DNA of 64,000 nucleotides. It comes from WHTX01 sp038255145. GTDB taxonomy: Bacteria > Actinomycetota > Acidimicrobiia > Acidimicrobiales > CAIXPF01. The stretch lies in the NCBI GenBank assembly GCA_038255145.1, contig JBBSLP010000024.1, positions 1 through 64,000 of the forward strand, in the 5' to 3' direction. The notes beneath the pieces are model-generated. The model did no database searches. It was not told the origin of the DNA and saw nothing but the letters and a program-made list of their open reading frames with translations. Shown one piece after another: positions 25,007 through 33,778 of this stretch; position 1 is the stretch's first letter, and each line of letters starts with the position of its first letter. The position numbers were made by a program, and so were the translations under genes.

Positions 25007-25543
25007 TCAGGCGACGCTGAACAGCCGCTTGCGGCCGGGGTGGTCGGGGCGCAGGGCCCGGTAGGCGCTGACCAGGACGACCACCGCGGCGAAGCCCACC
25101 ACCGTGTACTCGACCCACAGCACCCCGATGAGGGCGAGTTGGTTCACGTGCCGCACGCTGCCGTCGACGCCCAGGCACACCGAGTCCATGTTGAAGGCGG
25201 TGGTGCCGCCGAAGGTCTCGGACACGTTGCCGGCCACGAACCGGCCCCGGCAGAGCACGGCCCCGCCGGGCTCCTGCAGGGAGGTGAAGGCCGAGGCCAG
25301 GCAGGCGACCATGAAGGCCGCCACCCAGGCGATGATGAACCACGACCGCCAGCGCAACGGGCCCAGGGGGCGGGGTCCCGAGCTGCGGGCCCCGGCCGGT
25401 GGCGAAGGTTGGAGGGACGGCGGCGCCAGGAGCTGGGCCTTGGCGGCGCGGTACTCGTCGTCGTCGAGCTGCCCGTCGTGGTGCAGCCGGGCCAGCCGCT
25501 CCAGGCGGTCTTCCAGGCGCTCGGACGCGGCCTCGTTGCTCAT
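25007..25543 (-). CDS. SHOCT-domain membrane protein
   Basis: The 178-aa product begins with a SHOCT-like segment (RLEDRLERLARLHHDGQLDDD, then EYRAAKAQLL), a short C-terminal-type oligomerisation motif here at the N-terminus. A Pro/Ser-rich linker follows, then a TM helix (SWFIIAWVAAFMVACLASAF). An extracytoplasmic loop with two Cys (VLCRG, SVCLG) that could pair comes next, followed by a second TM helix (GFAAVVVLVSAYRAL). The ATG is preceded by GGGAGAG. Function unknown; the loop could be a ligand-sensing region. Confidence 0.7.
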   Translation of the reverse strand: MSNEAASERLEDRLERLARLHHDGQLDDDEYRAAKAQLLAPPSLQPSPPAGARSSGPRPLGPLRWRSWFIIAWVAAFMVACLASAFTSLQEPGGAVLCRGRFVAGNVSETFGGTTAFNMDSVCLGVDGSVRHVNQLALIGVLWVEYTVVGFAAVVVLVSAYRALRPDHPGRKRLFSVA

Positions 25544-25552
25544 CGCTCTCCC

Positions 25553-25593
25553 TTCGGACCCTTGGACCCTTGGACCCTTGGACCCCTTGGACC
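25553..25593. repeat. 8-bp tandem repeat in the leader of the SHOCT gene
   Basis: TTGGACCC is repeated three times exactly with flanking imperfect copies (TTCGGACCC before, TTGGACC after a one-base insertion). On the minus strand this gives a GGGTCCAA array just upstream of the ribosome binding site. Confidence 0.8.
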
Positions 25594-25704
25594 TTGCGAA
25601 ACGGGTGGGCCACGACCGGAACCGCTCCGCACGGGCCGAACACGCCAGTACTCGGCAGTCCCGAACCCCCACTTGAGCCCCCCGTCACCCCGAGGGGGGA
25701 AGGA

Positions 25705-26079
25705 TCAACGGGTGCGGAAGATGCGCTGCACCTGGCCCGTCGCCGGATCGAGGCGCACGTGGGGTTCGCCACCGACCCGCGGCGGCAGGTCCGACCGGGT
25801 GGGGAAGGCGACCTCGACGACGGTGGCCGAGCGCTTCACCACCGGCTCACGGTCCGGCCCCACCACCTCGCCATCGGCGGCCAGCGCGGCGACGGCCAGG
25901 GCGACGACCTGGTCGTCAGCAAGTGCGGGCGCAGTGGCGATGGCCGTCGTCACCGTGGTCGTCGACGCCGCCGTCGTCGCCGGCCCGGCGGCGTCGGGGC
26001 CCGAGCACGCCGTCATCCCCAGCACGGCGGCCAAAACGAGGCCGGCCCGCCGACCGGCCCGGCCACGGCACGCGCTCAC
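25705..26079 (-). CDS. Small lipoprotein coupled to the JAMM-VWD-ankyrin gene
   Basis: The GTG at 26079 overlaps the stop of the upstream gene (GTGA). The 124-aa product has an Arg-rich N-terminus, a hydrophobic core and a lipobox (GLVLAAVLGMTAC) at about residue 25. A Thr/Ala linker leads to a small domain (DDQVVALAVAALAADG, VVEVAFPTRSDLPPR, GEPHVRLDPATGQVQRIF) that looks like a PepSY/BamE-sized alpha-beta fold. It should be anchored on the outer face of the membrane and act with its secreted partner. I recognise no named family. Confidence 0.7.
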   Translation of the reverse strand: MSACRGRAGRRAGLVLAAVLGMTACSGPDAAGPATTAASTTTVTTAIATAPALADDQVVALAVAALAADGEVVGPDREPVVKRSATVVEVAFPTRSDLPPRVGGEPHVRLDPATGQVQRIFRTR

Positions 26080-28223
26080 CGCAGCACCGAGACCACGTCG
26101 GCATGGCCGGCCCGCTCGGCCAGGTCGATGGGCCGGGCACCAGCGCCATCGACAGCAGTGCGGACCGCCCCTGCGGCCAGCAGCGTCGCCACGATGTCGA
26201 GCGCCCCGGCCGACGCCGCCGCGTGCAGGGCGGTGGTGCCGTCGCCGGCCCGGTGGTCGACGTCGGCCCCCCGACCGAGCACCAGGGACACGGTGTCGCC
26301 GTGGGCGTTGGCCGCGGCCCACAGCAGAGCTGTCCAGCCGTTGACCGTGGCCTGGTCGACGGGGGCGCCGGCGGCGAGCAGGAGGCCCACGGCCCGGGTG
26401 TGACCGATCTGGGCCCCAGCCACCACCGGGGCCAGGCCCCGCTGGTCGACGGCGTCCACGACGGCGCCCGCGGCGAGCAGACGGGACACGGCGGCGTCTC
26501 GACCGGCGAAGGCAGCCGCGTGCAAAGGCGTCCAGCCGGTGGCGTCAGCCGCGTCCACGTCGGCCCCGGCCGCCAGCAGCAGTCCGACGACGTCGGGATC
26601 ACCCTGGCCGGCGGCGAACGACAAGGGCGTGGACCCACCGCCGTCCCCCAGCCCCACGCCGGCGCCGGCGTCGAGGAGCACCCGCACCAGCTCGGGGTCA
26701 CCCAGCTGGGCGGCGATCATGAGGGGGGTGGCGCCGTCGGCGGCTCGACGCCCGTCGACGTCGGGGTGACCGTCGGCCAACAGCTGGCGCACCCGGGCCG
26801 TGTCGCCATCGGTCACTGCGGCCAGCAGGGGACCCCCCTGGGCCGCGGGCGCGGCGGCCGACGGGGCTGCGGCGCGCAGGGCGGCGATGGCCCGCTGGGT
26901 GGCCACGGCGTCGTCGGCGAAGCGGTCCTCCCCCGAGGCCCCGACATCGAGGGTGCAACCGTCGAGGAGCACGGGGTCGGTCACCCCGGCGGCGACACAG
27001 CGGCGGGTGGCGTCGTCAGCCACCTCGTCGAGCAGGTGGACCCGGCGACCGGGTTCGAGGGCCCCGGCGCCAGCCACCCCGGACGCGGCGGAAGTGGCGG
27101 GGGCGGCGGGGGGTGGAGCGGGAGCGTGGAACAACGAGGTACCCGGTGCCACCCGGTTGGCGTCGGCGAAGGCGCCGCCCAGCCGGTCGTAGCGCAGCAG
27201 GCCACCCTCCATGGCGTCCACGCCCCCGGCGGTGCGCAGGTCGTCGGTGGCGTCCCCGTCGCCGTCCCCCAGCAGCCCGTGCACCCCGTGCCGATCCTCG
27301 GCCAGGCGCAGGGCCAGGGACGTCGGGCCGGTGGCCACCAGCCGGCTGCCGTCGGCCCACGTGAAGCGGACCACCCCCCGCTCGTCGATCTCGATGCGGC
27401 CGCCGCCCGGGGGGCGCACGGCGGCCAGGTCCCCGGTGGCCACCTCCCGACCGTCGACGAAGGTGCCGTCGACGCCCAGCTCGACGGTCGTGCCCTCGAA
27501 GCGGACGGCCACCGAGCGGGCCTGGGTCAGGGGGTGGGCGCCGGCCGACAACGAGGTGGGGACGAGCTCGAGGCGGACCTGGACCACGAGGTCGTCGGCC
27601 GCAGCTGCGAGCACGAAGTCGCCCGGCACCTGGAAGTCGTAGTGGGTGCCGTCGAAGGTGCGCAGGTGGGGATCACCGGAGCTGGTGCCGATGGGGGGCT
27701 CGGGGCAGGACCACGCCGGGGCGCCGGGCGTGGGGCCGCCGAACAGCTCGGTGTGGGTGGCCCCGGGGTCTCCCCCGGTCCCCCAGCGGAAGATGCCGGG
27801 GATCTGGTAGCGGTTGGCGAAGTTGACGTCGTCGTCCGACGGGACCTCGTTCTCGTAGCCGTCGTCGCCGCCGGTCGTGTCCCCGCCGGGGTGGGTGTGG
27901 AAGTAGGCCACGGTCCGACAGCCCGCAGGGGCCTCGGGCCCGCGCCGCACCCCACCGTGGGCCGAGGTCCCCGCAGGCCAGCGCTGGACGCGGGTCTCGT
28001 AGCCGCCGCTGGTAGGGCACTGGAAGATGAAGCCGCCCTCCTCGTGCTCGTCGGGGAACCCCTCGTGGGAGTCACGCCAGGCGTCATCGAGGGCACCCTG
28101 CACCACGGGGTCGCGCACCACGTCGGCCGCGGCAGCTGAGGGGCAGGCCGACGTCGCGCTGCCCCCACCCAGGGCCACGACGACGGCGCCGCTCAGCGCC
28201 AGGGCGGCGAAGCGCTCGAACAC
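26076..28223 (-). CDS. Secreted JAMM-like metallopeptidase / VWD / ankyrin-repeat protein
   Basis: This 715-aa product has an unusual order. It starts with a signal peptide (1-33). A domain at about 35-165 carries a JAMM-like metal site: EEGG at 61-64, HTHP at 109-112, and S-x-x-D at 129-132, as in DUF4329/JAB-type peptidases. Then comes a von Willebrand type D domain (about 182-345, GDPHLRTFDGTHYDF and GVHGLLGDGDGDATDD), a linker with two Cys, and seven or eight ankyrin repeats (about 465-715, GWTPLHAAAFAGRDAAVSRL and so on). Extracytoplasmic ankyrin repeats are rare. The start is GTG. A lipoprotein gene overlaps its stop. Proteolytic or adhesive action on a neighbour is inference. Confidence 0.85.
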   Translation of the reverse strand: MFERFAALALSGAVVVALGGGSATSACPSAAAADVVRDPVVQGALDDAWRDSHEGFPDEHEEGGFIFQCPTSGGYETRVQRWPAGTSAHGGVRRGPEAPAGCRTVAYFHTHPGGDTTGGDDGYENEVPSDDDVNFANRYQIPGIFRWGTGGDPGATHTELFGGPTPGAPAWSCPEPPIGTSSGDPHLRTFDGTHYDFQVPGDFVLAAAADDLVVQVRLELVPTSLSAGAHPLTQARSVAVRFEGTTVELGVDGTFVDGREVATGDLAAVRPPGGGRIEIDERGVVRFTWADGSRLVATGPTSLALRLAEDRHGVHGLLGDGDGDATDDLRTAGGVDAMEGGLLRYDRLGGAFADANRVAPGTSLFHAPAPPPAAPATSAASGVAGAGALEPGRRVHLLDEVADDATRRCVAAGVTDPVLLDGCTLDVGASGEDRFADDAVATQRAIAALRAAAPSAAAPAAQGGPLLAAVTDGDTARVRQLLADGHPDVDGRRAADGATPLMIAAQLGDPELVRVLLDAGAGVGLGDGGGSTPLSFAAGQGDPDVVGLLLAAGADVDAADATGWTPLHAAAFAGRDAAVSRLLAAGAVVDAVDQRGLAPVVAGAQIGHTRAVGLLLAAGAPVDQATVNGWTALLWAAANAHGDTVSLVLGRGADVDHRAGDGTTALHAAASAGALDIVATLLAAGAVRTAVDGAGARPIDLAERAGHADVVSVLR

Positions 28224-28300
28224 GACGACGGGAGAGGGCCGAGCATCCCGGGGTCATCGGCACGTCGCCCACCCTGCTTGAGCGCGTTCTCGGCCGTCCT

Positions 28301-28708
28301 TCAGGTGTTGGCCGCCGGGGCATCGAGCTCGAACCACACGCGCTTGCCCTCCTCGGTGTGCTCGGCATCCCAACGGCTGGACATGCCGTCGACCAGGAAC
28401 ATGCCCCGGCCGCCGAAGGCATCGACATGGGGCCTGACGACCACGGGGAGCTCATCGCTCCCGTCCTCGACCTCGACGTGCAGGCACCCACCGCGCAGCT
28501 CGGCGCTGAGCACGAAGGGGGTGCGGGCGTGGCGGACGGCGTTGCTGCTCAGCTCGGACACCAGCAGCAGGGCGGCGGCACGCACCTCGACGGGCATGCG
28601 GTCCTCGAGGAACTCCTCGACCTGGTGGCGGGCCTGGCCCACCGATCGGGGCTCGGGCGCGAACGTCATGGGCGACATCCCTGAACCCGGCTCTTCGCTC
28701 ACCCCCAC
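28301..28708 (-). CDS. RsbW-like anti-sigma/ATP-binding regulator
   Basis: This 135-aa HATPase_c_2 protein has the N-box LLLVSELSSNAVRHA (about residues 47-61) and a G-box FGGRGMFLVDGMSSRW (about 98-113) that bind ATP. The family includes serine kinases that bind sigma factors or phosphorylate STAS antagonists. No sigma factor or STAS partner lies beside it, so its target is elsewhere. It starts at GTG 28708, with ATG 28678 as an alternative. TAGCGG lies 7 nt upstream of the GTG. Confidence 0.87.
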   Translation of the reverse strand: MGVSEEPGSGMSPMTFAPEPRSVGQARHQVEEFLEDRMPVEVRAAALLLVSELSSNAVRHARTPFVLSAELRGGCLHVEVEDGSDELPVVVRPHVDAFGGRGMFLVDGMSSRWDAEHTEEGKRVWFELDAPAANT

Positions 28709-28781
28709 GCGACCACCGCTACCCGGTTGACGGCGACATCAACCCCGCCGACGCTCGACGACGCCGCAACCGGCCCCGACG

Positions 28782-29084
28782 TCAGGCGAGGGGGACCCCG
28801 CTGTGGTCGTTGTCATCCCCGGGAAGTTGGCCCGGTGACCGGGCCAACTGCTCGTAGCGCGCCGCCGACTCCCGGTACCGGGCCGCCGACGCCTCGTGGT
28901 CGGCCAGCAGGTCGCCGAAGCCGGATTCCTCGTCGAGCTGAGCCAGGGCCCGGTACCGGTCCGCCAGGTGCTGGTGGTAGCCGGCCAGGCGACGGTCGTT
29001 GGCCGCTCGGCCCCCCGGTGTCAGCGGTCCGTCACCGACGGGCACGGCGGCCCCCATCGACCGGCGTTCGTCCTTCGACGTCAT
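28782..29084 (-). CDS. Small helical hypothetical protein (100 aa)
   Basis: The ATG at 29084 opens a charged, helical protein: RRLAGYHQHLADRYRALAQLD, then LLADHEASAARYRESAARYEQL. The two helices look like an antiparallel coiled coil with an aromatic Tyr every seven or so residues. No signal peptide or enzyme motif is visible. The opposite strand is also open here but gives low-complexity sequence. It may interact with the nearby regulator; function unknown. Confidence 0.5.
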   Translation of the reverse strand: MTSKDERRSMGAAVPVGDGPLTPGGRAANDRRLAGYHQHLADRYRALAQLDEESGFGDLLADHEASAARYRESAARYEQLARSPGQLPGDDNDHSGVPLA

Positions 29085-29244
29085 GGCTGGCCCACCTCTC
29101 GACGCTCGCCGCGGGACGAGCAACCCCCGAACGGCGGCCCACCCGGCCTGCCGCTTCCCGTCCCTCTCATGCCCCCGAACCCTCAACGGCAGATGGCCGA
29201 TGGGGCAACGTTCGATCAACAGCGGCGCTCGGGAACCATGGGCA

Positions 29245-29250
29245 TAGCCT
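29245..29250 (+). promoter_or_regulatory. Leaderless -10 box of the 29257 lipoprotein gene
   Basis: TAGCCT ends 6 nt before the GTG start. Confidence 0.6.
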
Positions 29251-29256
29251 GTCCTG

Positions 29257-29760
29257 GTGAGTAGCTCGCGGGGCGCGGTGTTCGGGACATCGGTGGTGTG
29301 GCTGTCGGCGGTGGCCCTGCTCCTGGCGGGTTGCGCGCCGGTCGACGGCATCCCCGTCCCCGCCCCCACGACTGCGGTGGGCTCGCCGACGGGCACGACA
29401 CCGACGAGCACGACGCCGCCGACGCTGTCCCCCGATCCTGGGGGTTCGCGCACCCGCATGCAGGTCACCGAACCGGCTGACGGCGCGACGATCGAACTGG
29501 TGGACGTCGAGGTGGCCCACCTCCGCGGCGAGGGCCAGGAGCGCCAGCTGATCGCCGGCGGCAGCTTCGAGGCCGGTTGCTGGCAGCCGGCGCTGACGGT
29601 GACCCCGCCGGTCAGTGGCTCCGCCACCACGGTCGACCTGGTGGGGTGGATCGTCGAACGCCCCGACGTGTTCTGCACCCAGGCCGTCGTCGTGTGGGAC
29701 GTGGCCGTTCCCGCTCCGGGCGACGGACCCGTGCTGGTCAACGGGGTGACCGCTACCTGA
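29257..29760 (+). CDS. Putative lipoprotein, function unknown (167 aa)
   Basis: The signal sequence ends in a clean lipobox (VALLLAGC, Cys about residue 26). A Thr/Pro linker follows, then a beta-rich domain (MQVTEPADGATIELVDVEVAH, LIAGGSFEAGCWQPALTVTPPV, STATTVDLVGW-like strands) with two further Cys that could pair. The fold resembles an Ig-like extracellular module. The GTG start is set by TAGCCT 6 nt upstream. It stands alone with its own promoter. Confidence 0.7.
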   Translation: MSSSRGAVFGTSVVWLSAVALLLAGCAPVDGIPVPAPTTAVGSPTGTTPTSTTPPTLSPDPGGSRTRMQVTEPADGATIELVDVEVAHLRGEGQERQLIAGGSFEAGCWQPALTVTPPVSGSATTVDLVGWIVERPDVFCTQAVVVWDVAVPAPGDGPVLVNGVTAT

Positions 29761-29822
29761 TGGGGACCGATCGGCGCGACAGTGGTGCCTGCCGGGGCCC
29801 GGCGCGCCAGCGCCGAGGTCCA

Positions 29823-29849
29823 GGAAGCCCAGGAGGCCCGGGAGGCCCA
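29823..29849. repeat. 9-bp tandem repeat containing ribosome-binding sequences
   Basis: Three related units (CAGGAAGCC, CAGGAGGCC, CGGGAGGCC) run directly into the ATG at 29852. Two carry GGAGG-like cores, so the repeat number could affect translation. Confidence 0.6.
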
Positions 29850-29851
29850 AG

Positions 29852-30370
29852 ATGACGAGCGACGGACCGCAAGCACCACGCCTGGAGGACATGCTCCGTT
29901 GGCTGACCCCATCGGCTGACCAGCTCAAGATGCTGCAGCAGATGATGTCCCTGGTCCCGGGTGCCTTCGAGCAGCGCCAGGCGTTCCAACAGATGTTCCT
30001 GCGCCAGATGCTGCCCCCCGAGCAGGTGCGGGCCATCCAGGAGGCCCTGCGCACGCTCACCCCGCCCGCCGAGCAGCTCAAGGCCCTGCAGCGCGACCTG
30101 GCCACCCAGCGTGAGCAGCTCGAGGGCATGGTGGCCCAGTTGGGCGCCATCCAGCGCACGGTCGACCGGCTCACCGCCGTGTCCGAGCAGGTGCGGGCCA
30201 CCCAGGACACCTTCGTGGGCATCCTCTCGATGATGAACCCCGCCAGCCGGTCGTCGTCCCCGACGTCCTCGACCGGCACCTCGCCGGGCACGGCGTCAGC
30301 CGGCGGGTCGGGCGTCACCGACGACGACGCCCCCGCGGGCGGGACCGGCGAAGGCGCACCCGCCGGCTGA
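29852..30370 (+). CDS. Coiled-coil hypothetical protein (172 aa)
   Basis: Residues about 15-125 are amphipathic helix with repeated P..EQ...LQ blocks (LTPSADQLKMLQQMMSL, MLPPEQVRAIQEALRTL, LTPPAEQLKALQRDLA), suggesting an oligomeric coiled coil. A Ser/Thr/Gly-rich acidic tail follows. No TM segment. It resembles phasin-like or granule-associated proteins in composition, but no PHA gene is nearby, so this is only a resemblance. Confidence 0.6.
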   Translation: MTSDGPQAPRLEDMLRWLTPSADQLKMLQQMMSLVPGAFEQRQAFQQMFLRQMLPPEQVRAIQEALRTLTPPAEQLKALQRDLATQREQLEGMVAQLGAIQRTVDRLTAVSEQVRATQDTFVGILSMMNPASRSSSPTSSTGTSPGTASAGGSGVTDDDAPAGGTGEGAPAG

Positions 30371-30402
30371 GCGGCGCCGAGGCCCGACCGGCCGGGCCCC
30401 CC

Positions 30403-32298
30403 TCAGTGGGGGCCGAGCACCGGTTCCAGGGCTGCGGACAGCTCCTCCAGGCGGGCATCAGCTCCTCGACGGGTCTCCTCGTAGCCACCGGCGGCGACGG
30501 GCAGCACCAGCCGCACGACCTCGGCGTAGACCTTCAGCTTGGGCTCGGTCCCGCTGGGGCGGAGCACCAGGCGGGAGCCGTCGGCCAGATCCCAGATGAC
30601 CACGTCGCTGGGGGGCAGGCCCAGGGCCCCGTCGCCCAGGTCGGTCACCTCGGTCACCGCCACCCCGGCCAGCTCGACGGGGGGCTGGCGGCGGACCTGG
30701 GCCATGAGCTCGGCCATGGCCGCCTGGCCCGTGGCCCGGTCGGGGAAGCGGATCGACCACTGCGCGGTGGCGTGCAGGCCGTGGTCATGGGCCAGCTCGG
30801 CCAGGCGGGTGGTCGGGTCGGAGCCCGAGGCCCGCAGGTCGGCCACCAGCTCGGCCATGAGCAGGGCCGCGGAGATGCCGTCCTTGTCCCGCACGGCGGG
30901 GCCCACCGAGAACCCCAGGGCCTCCTCGTAGCCGAAGGTGAAGCGCCAGTCCGGGTTGTCGATGGCCGGACGCACGATCCACTTGAAGCCGGTGAGGGTG
31001 GTGGCCACGTGGACACCGGCCGCCGTGGCCAGACGGCCCACCAGGCGCGACGACACCACCGTGGACACGACCAGGCGGTCGTCACCCGAGGTGTGCCGCA
31101 GCAGGTGGTCGGCCAGCAGCGCCCCGATCTCGTTGCCGTCGAGCGTCCGCCACCCGGATCCGTGGCGCACGGCCACACCCAGTCGGTCGGCGTCGGGGTC
31201 GTTGGCCAGGGCCACGTCGGACCCGGCGGCGGCGGCCACCTCCAACAGCCGGTCGAGCACTCCCGGCTCCTCGGGGTTGGGGAACGGCAGCCCGGGGAAG
31301 GCCGGATCCGGTGCGGCCTGGTCGGCGACGACCACGGGGTCGGGGAAGTCGGCCCGCCGGAACGCGGCCAGGGCCACAGGGGTGCCCACCCCGCACAGGG
31401 CGGTGTAGGCCACGGCCACCTGGCGGGCTGCGGGCTGCACGCACTGGGCGAGGATGGCCTCGAGGTAGGCATCCACCAGCTCGTCCCCCAGTTCGGTGAC
31501 CAGGGGGGACGACCAGGGATCGTGGATGGCGGGCACCGGTGCGGCCGCGGCGCGGGCGATGGCCGCGGCGATGGCGTCGTCGTGGGGGGGCACGATCTGG
31601 GCGCCGTCGTCCAGGTAGACCTTGTAGCCGTTGTCCTGGGGGGGGTTGTGGCTGGCCGTGACCATCACCCCGCCGTCCGCACCCAGGTGACGCACGGCGA
31701 AGGCCAGCACCGGCGTGGGCAGGGGGCGATCGAACACCAGGACCTGGGCACCGGCGGCCGCAGCCACCGCAGCCGTGTCGGCGGCGAACTGGGGGGAGCT
31801 GCGGCGGGCGTCGTAGCCAACGACGAGGCGCACCGCCCGCAGGTCCCGCGTCGGCCCGTCGCCCGTCGGCCCGTCGCCGTTCGGCCGGTCGTCCGACGGG
31901 CGGCGGCCGGCCAGGTAGCTGACCAGCCCGGCCGCCGCCTGGCGGACGACCAGGCGGTTCATGCGCATGGGCCCGGGACCGACCTCGGCCCGCAACCCGG
32001 CGGTGCCGAACTCGAGGCGGCCAGAGAAGAGCTCGGCCAGCGCCGGCCAGTCACCGGCGTCGGACAGGGCTTCGAGCTCGGCCCGGGTGACGGGATCGGG
32101 GTCCTGCTCGACCCAGGCTGCGACCACGGCCGCCAGGTCGCCCGAGTCGGCGGTCACCACCGCATCGGACCCGGCACCGGCCGTGGACTGGCGCAGGGGG
32201 TCGGGCGCGGTGTCGGGCGCGGTGTCGGGCGCGGTGTCGGGCGCGGTGTCGGGCGCGGCTTCGGTCACCGCGTCGATGATCGTCGAGGGGTCCGTCAT
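30403..32298 (-). CDS. Phosphomannomutase/phosphoglucomutase
   Basis: This alpha-D-phosphohexomutase of 631 aa interconverts hexose-1- and hexose-6-phosphates. The phosphoserine loop is TASHNPPQDNGYKVY, the metal loop DPDADRLGV, the sugar-binding motif GYEEALGF and the phosphate-binding loop RPSGTEPKLKVY. The size and the N-terminal extension (WVEQDPDPVTRAELEAL ... GRLEFGTAGLRAEVG) match the PGM2/YbbT-like subgroup. The first 45 residues are low complexity with a repeated DTAP unit. ATG 32298 was chosen; GTG four codons upstream, next to GGAAGG, is possible. Confidence 0.92.
   Translation of the reverse strand: MTDPSTIIDAVTEAAPDTAPDTAPDTAPDTAPDPLRQSTAGAGSDAVVTADSGDLAAVVAAWVEQDPDPVTRAELEALSDAGDWPALAELFSGRLEFGTAGLRAEVGPGPMRMNRLVVRQAAAGLVSYLAGRRPSDDRPNGDGPTGDGPTRDLRAVRLVVGYDARRSSPQFAADTAAVAAAAGAQVLVFDRPLPTPVLAFAVRHLGADGGVMVTASHNPPQDNGYKVYLDDGAQIVPPHDDAIAAAIARAAAAPVPAIHDPWSSPLVTELGDELVDAYLEAILAQCVQPAARQVAVAYTALCGVGTPVALAAFRRADFPDPVVVADQAAPDPAFPGLPFPNPEEPGVLDRLLEVAAAAGSDVALANDPDADRLGVAVRHGSGWRTLDGNEIGALLADHLLRHTSGDDRLVVSTVVSSRLVGRLATAAGVHVATTLTGFKWIVRPAIDNPDWRFTFGYEEALGFSVGPAVRDKDGISAALLMAELVADLRASGSDPTTRLAELAHDHGLHATAQWSIRFPDRATGQAAMAELMAQVRRQPPVELAGVAVTEVTDLGDGALGLPPSDVVIWDLADGSRLVLRPSGTEPKLKVYAEVVRLVLPVAAGGYEETRRGADARLEELSAALEPVLGPH
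32209..32256. repeat. 12-bp in-frame tandem repeat in the phosphohexomutase gene
   Basis: Four exact copies of GGTGTCGGGCGC encode a DTAP repeat near the N-terminus. The period keeps the reading frame, so copy-number change would alter only linker length. Confidence 0.9.
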
Positions 32299-32503
32299 CG
32301 GAGGGATCACTTCCTTCCCGCCCGCCGCACGCGAGGCCCCGCCGGCGAGCGCCGGGGGGCAGCTCCGAACCAGCTTGCCACGCATCCGCCGCTTCGGGAC
32401 CCGACGGCCCCGGCCCCCGGACGGCCGCGGTGTGGGCACGACGTGGGCCTGCGGGCGCGCATCCGGCAGGGGGACGTCGGTCTGCGGATAGCATCAGGCG
32501 CCA

Positions 32504-33139
32504 GTGAGCTCGAAGCGCGACCTCTCGGGTTTCGCCGCCCCCGGTGGCCTACCGGCACCCCCGCCGCCGCCCCCAGCGGCGCCAGCGGTCGCGCCCGTCG
32601 CCGAAGGCGCCCGGGCCCACCCCGTTCCGGCCCCCGACGCCGCCCCCCGGCCGACCGCCCGCACCCCGAGGTCCAACGCCACCCGCTCCCCCGCCGAGGG
32701 TCGCCGGCCCGACACCAAGGCCGACAGCAAGGCCGACGCCAAGCGGGTCGGTGGCGGGCGCCCGGGCCGACGGCGGATCTGTGTCTCCCTCACCCTCGAC
32801 GCGTCCGACCAGCTGTCCGGCCTGGCCCAGGACCGCCGATCCTGGAAGGTCGAGGTCATCCTGGAGGCGCTGCACAACTGGGAGGAGCGGCTGCGTGACC
32901 GCCAGGAACCGGGCCCGGCCCGGTTCCGCCGACGTCGCAGCGCCACCCCGACCCCCTTCGTCATGGATCTCACCCCCGGAGAGCTGGACCGCCTCGACGG
33001 GTTGGCCCAGACGGTCGGCCTCTCCCGCTCGGCTCTGGTCCGCCGTCTGATCGAGCTCGAAGCCGGCCCCGACGGACCGGCGGACAGCGTGGCCGACGGA
33101 CAGCCGGACGGGCCCACCGCTGCGGGCACCCGGCCATGA
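32504..33139 (+). CDS. Protein with two ribbon-helix-helix-like domains
   Basis: The 211-aa product has a Pro/Ala-rich disordered N-terminus (about 1-85). A first RHH-like unit (RRICVSLTLDASDQLSGLAQ, then WKVEVILEALHNWEERL) is followed by an Arg-rich linker and a second (TPFVMDLTPGELDRLDGLAQ, then LSRSALVRRLIELEAG). Each unit has a beta strand followed by two helices, as in CopG/Arc/MetJ-type DNA-binding proteins. Carrying two in one chain suggests an intramolecular dimer. The GTG follows TAGCAT by 9 nt. It lies 30 bp before an unknown gene and an enoyl-CoA hydratase, and may regulate them. Confidence 0.65.
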   Translation: MSSKRDLSGFAAPGGLPAPPPPPPAAPAVAPVAEGARAHPVPAPDAAPRPTARTPRSNATRSPAEGRRPDTKADSKADAKRVGGGRPGRRRICVSLTLDASDQLSGLAQDRRSWKVEVILEALHNWEERLRDRQEPGPARFRRRRSATPTPFVMDLTPGELDRLDGLAQTVGLSRSALVRRLIELEAGPDGPADSVADGQPDGPTAAGTRP

Positions 33140-33169
33140 GCTACCGATGAGCGCACCAATGGCCAGCCG

Positions 33170-33778
33170 ATGATCGACCACGTCTTCACCGATGCCATCG
33201 CCGCGCTCCGCGACGTCCTCGAGGCGGCCCTGCTCGAGCCCCAGGCCGTGGAGGAGCGGCTGCAGATGGACATGCTGGGCGGTGACCTCAGCTGGCAGAC
33301 CACCTACAGCCTGCCCGGCGAGGGCACCCCTCCCCGGGTCCAGGCCGACCTGACGCTGGAGTGGTCGGTGTGGTCCCAGGCGGCCTACCGCTCGTGGCGG
33401 CTGGGTGACGCCCCCAACGACCCGCCGCGCATCGCCCTCGAGGTCGTCTTCCGGGTCCAGCGCCTGGCCAGCCTGCCCGACGTGCACACCGTCTCCGCGG
33501 CACTGCCCCCGACCACGGCCACGGTGGGCGGCACCCAGCTCGACCGCAACGGACCCCGGGTCGAGTCGGGCTACGAAGAGGACCTGACCCAGGCCGAGCA
33601 CGCCGTCGAGGTCAGCTACCACGGCGAATACGAGCTCGACGACAGCACCCTGGCCGACGCCGGCCTGCTCGACGACCACTACGGCGCCCTGGGGGGCTGG
33701 GTGGCATCGACGCTCGTCCGCCTGGCCGATCTCCACCTAGATTTCCTGCCTCCGGACGAAGAAGAGGCCACGCCATGA
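33170..33778 (+). CDS. Hypothetical protein coupled to enoyl-CoA hydratase (202 aa)
   Basis: This soluble 202-aa protein has no recognised family. The N-terminal half has a helix (FTDAIAALRDVLEAALLEP) followed by beta-like stretches (DLTLEWSVWSQAAYRSW, RIALEVVFRVQRL), and the C-terminus is acidic (DFLPPDEEEATP). Its stop overlaps the ATG of the hydratase gene (ATGA), so the two are made together, and the RHH gene lies 30 bp upstream. The size and beta content suggest a lipid- or ligand-binding fold, which is speculation. Confidence 0.6.
   Translation: MIDHVFTDAIAALRDVLEAALLEPQAVEERLQMDMLGGDLSWQTTYSLPGEGTPPRVQADLTLEWSVWSQAAYRSWRLGDAPNDPPRIALEVVFRVQRLASLPDVHTVSAALPPTTATVGGTQLDRNGPRVESGYEEDLTQAEHAVEVSYHGEYELDDSTLADAGLLDDHYGALGGWVASTLVRLADLHLDFLPPDEEEATP

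Noticed and set aside
28896..29264. Plus-strand frame opposite the 100-aa helical protein
   Set aside because: The minus-strand product has regular helical heptads, while the plus frame is irregular and runs into the lipoprotein promoter.
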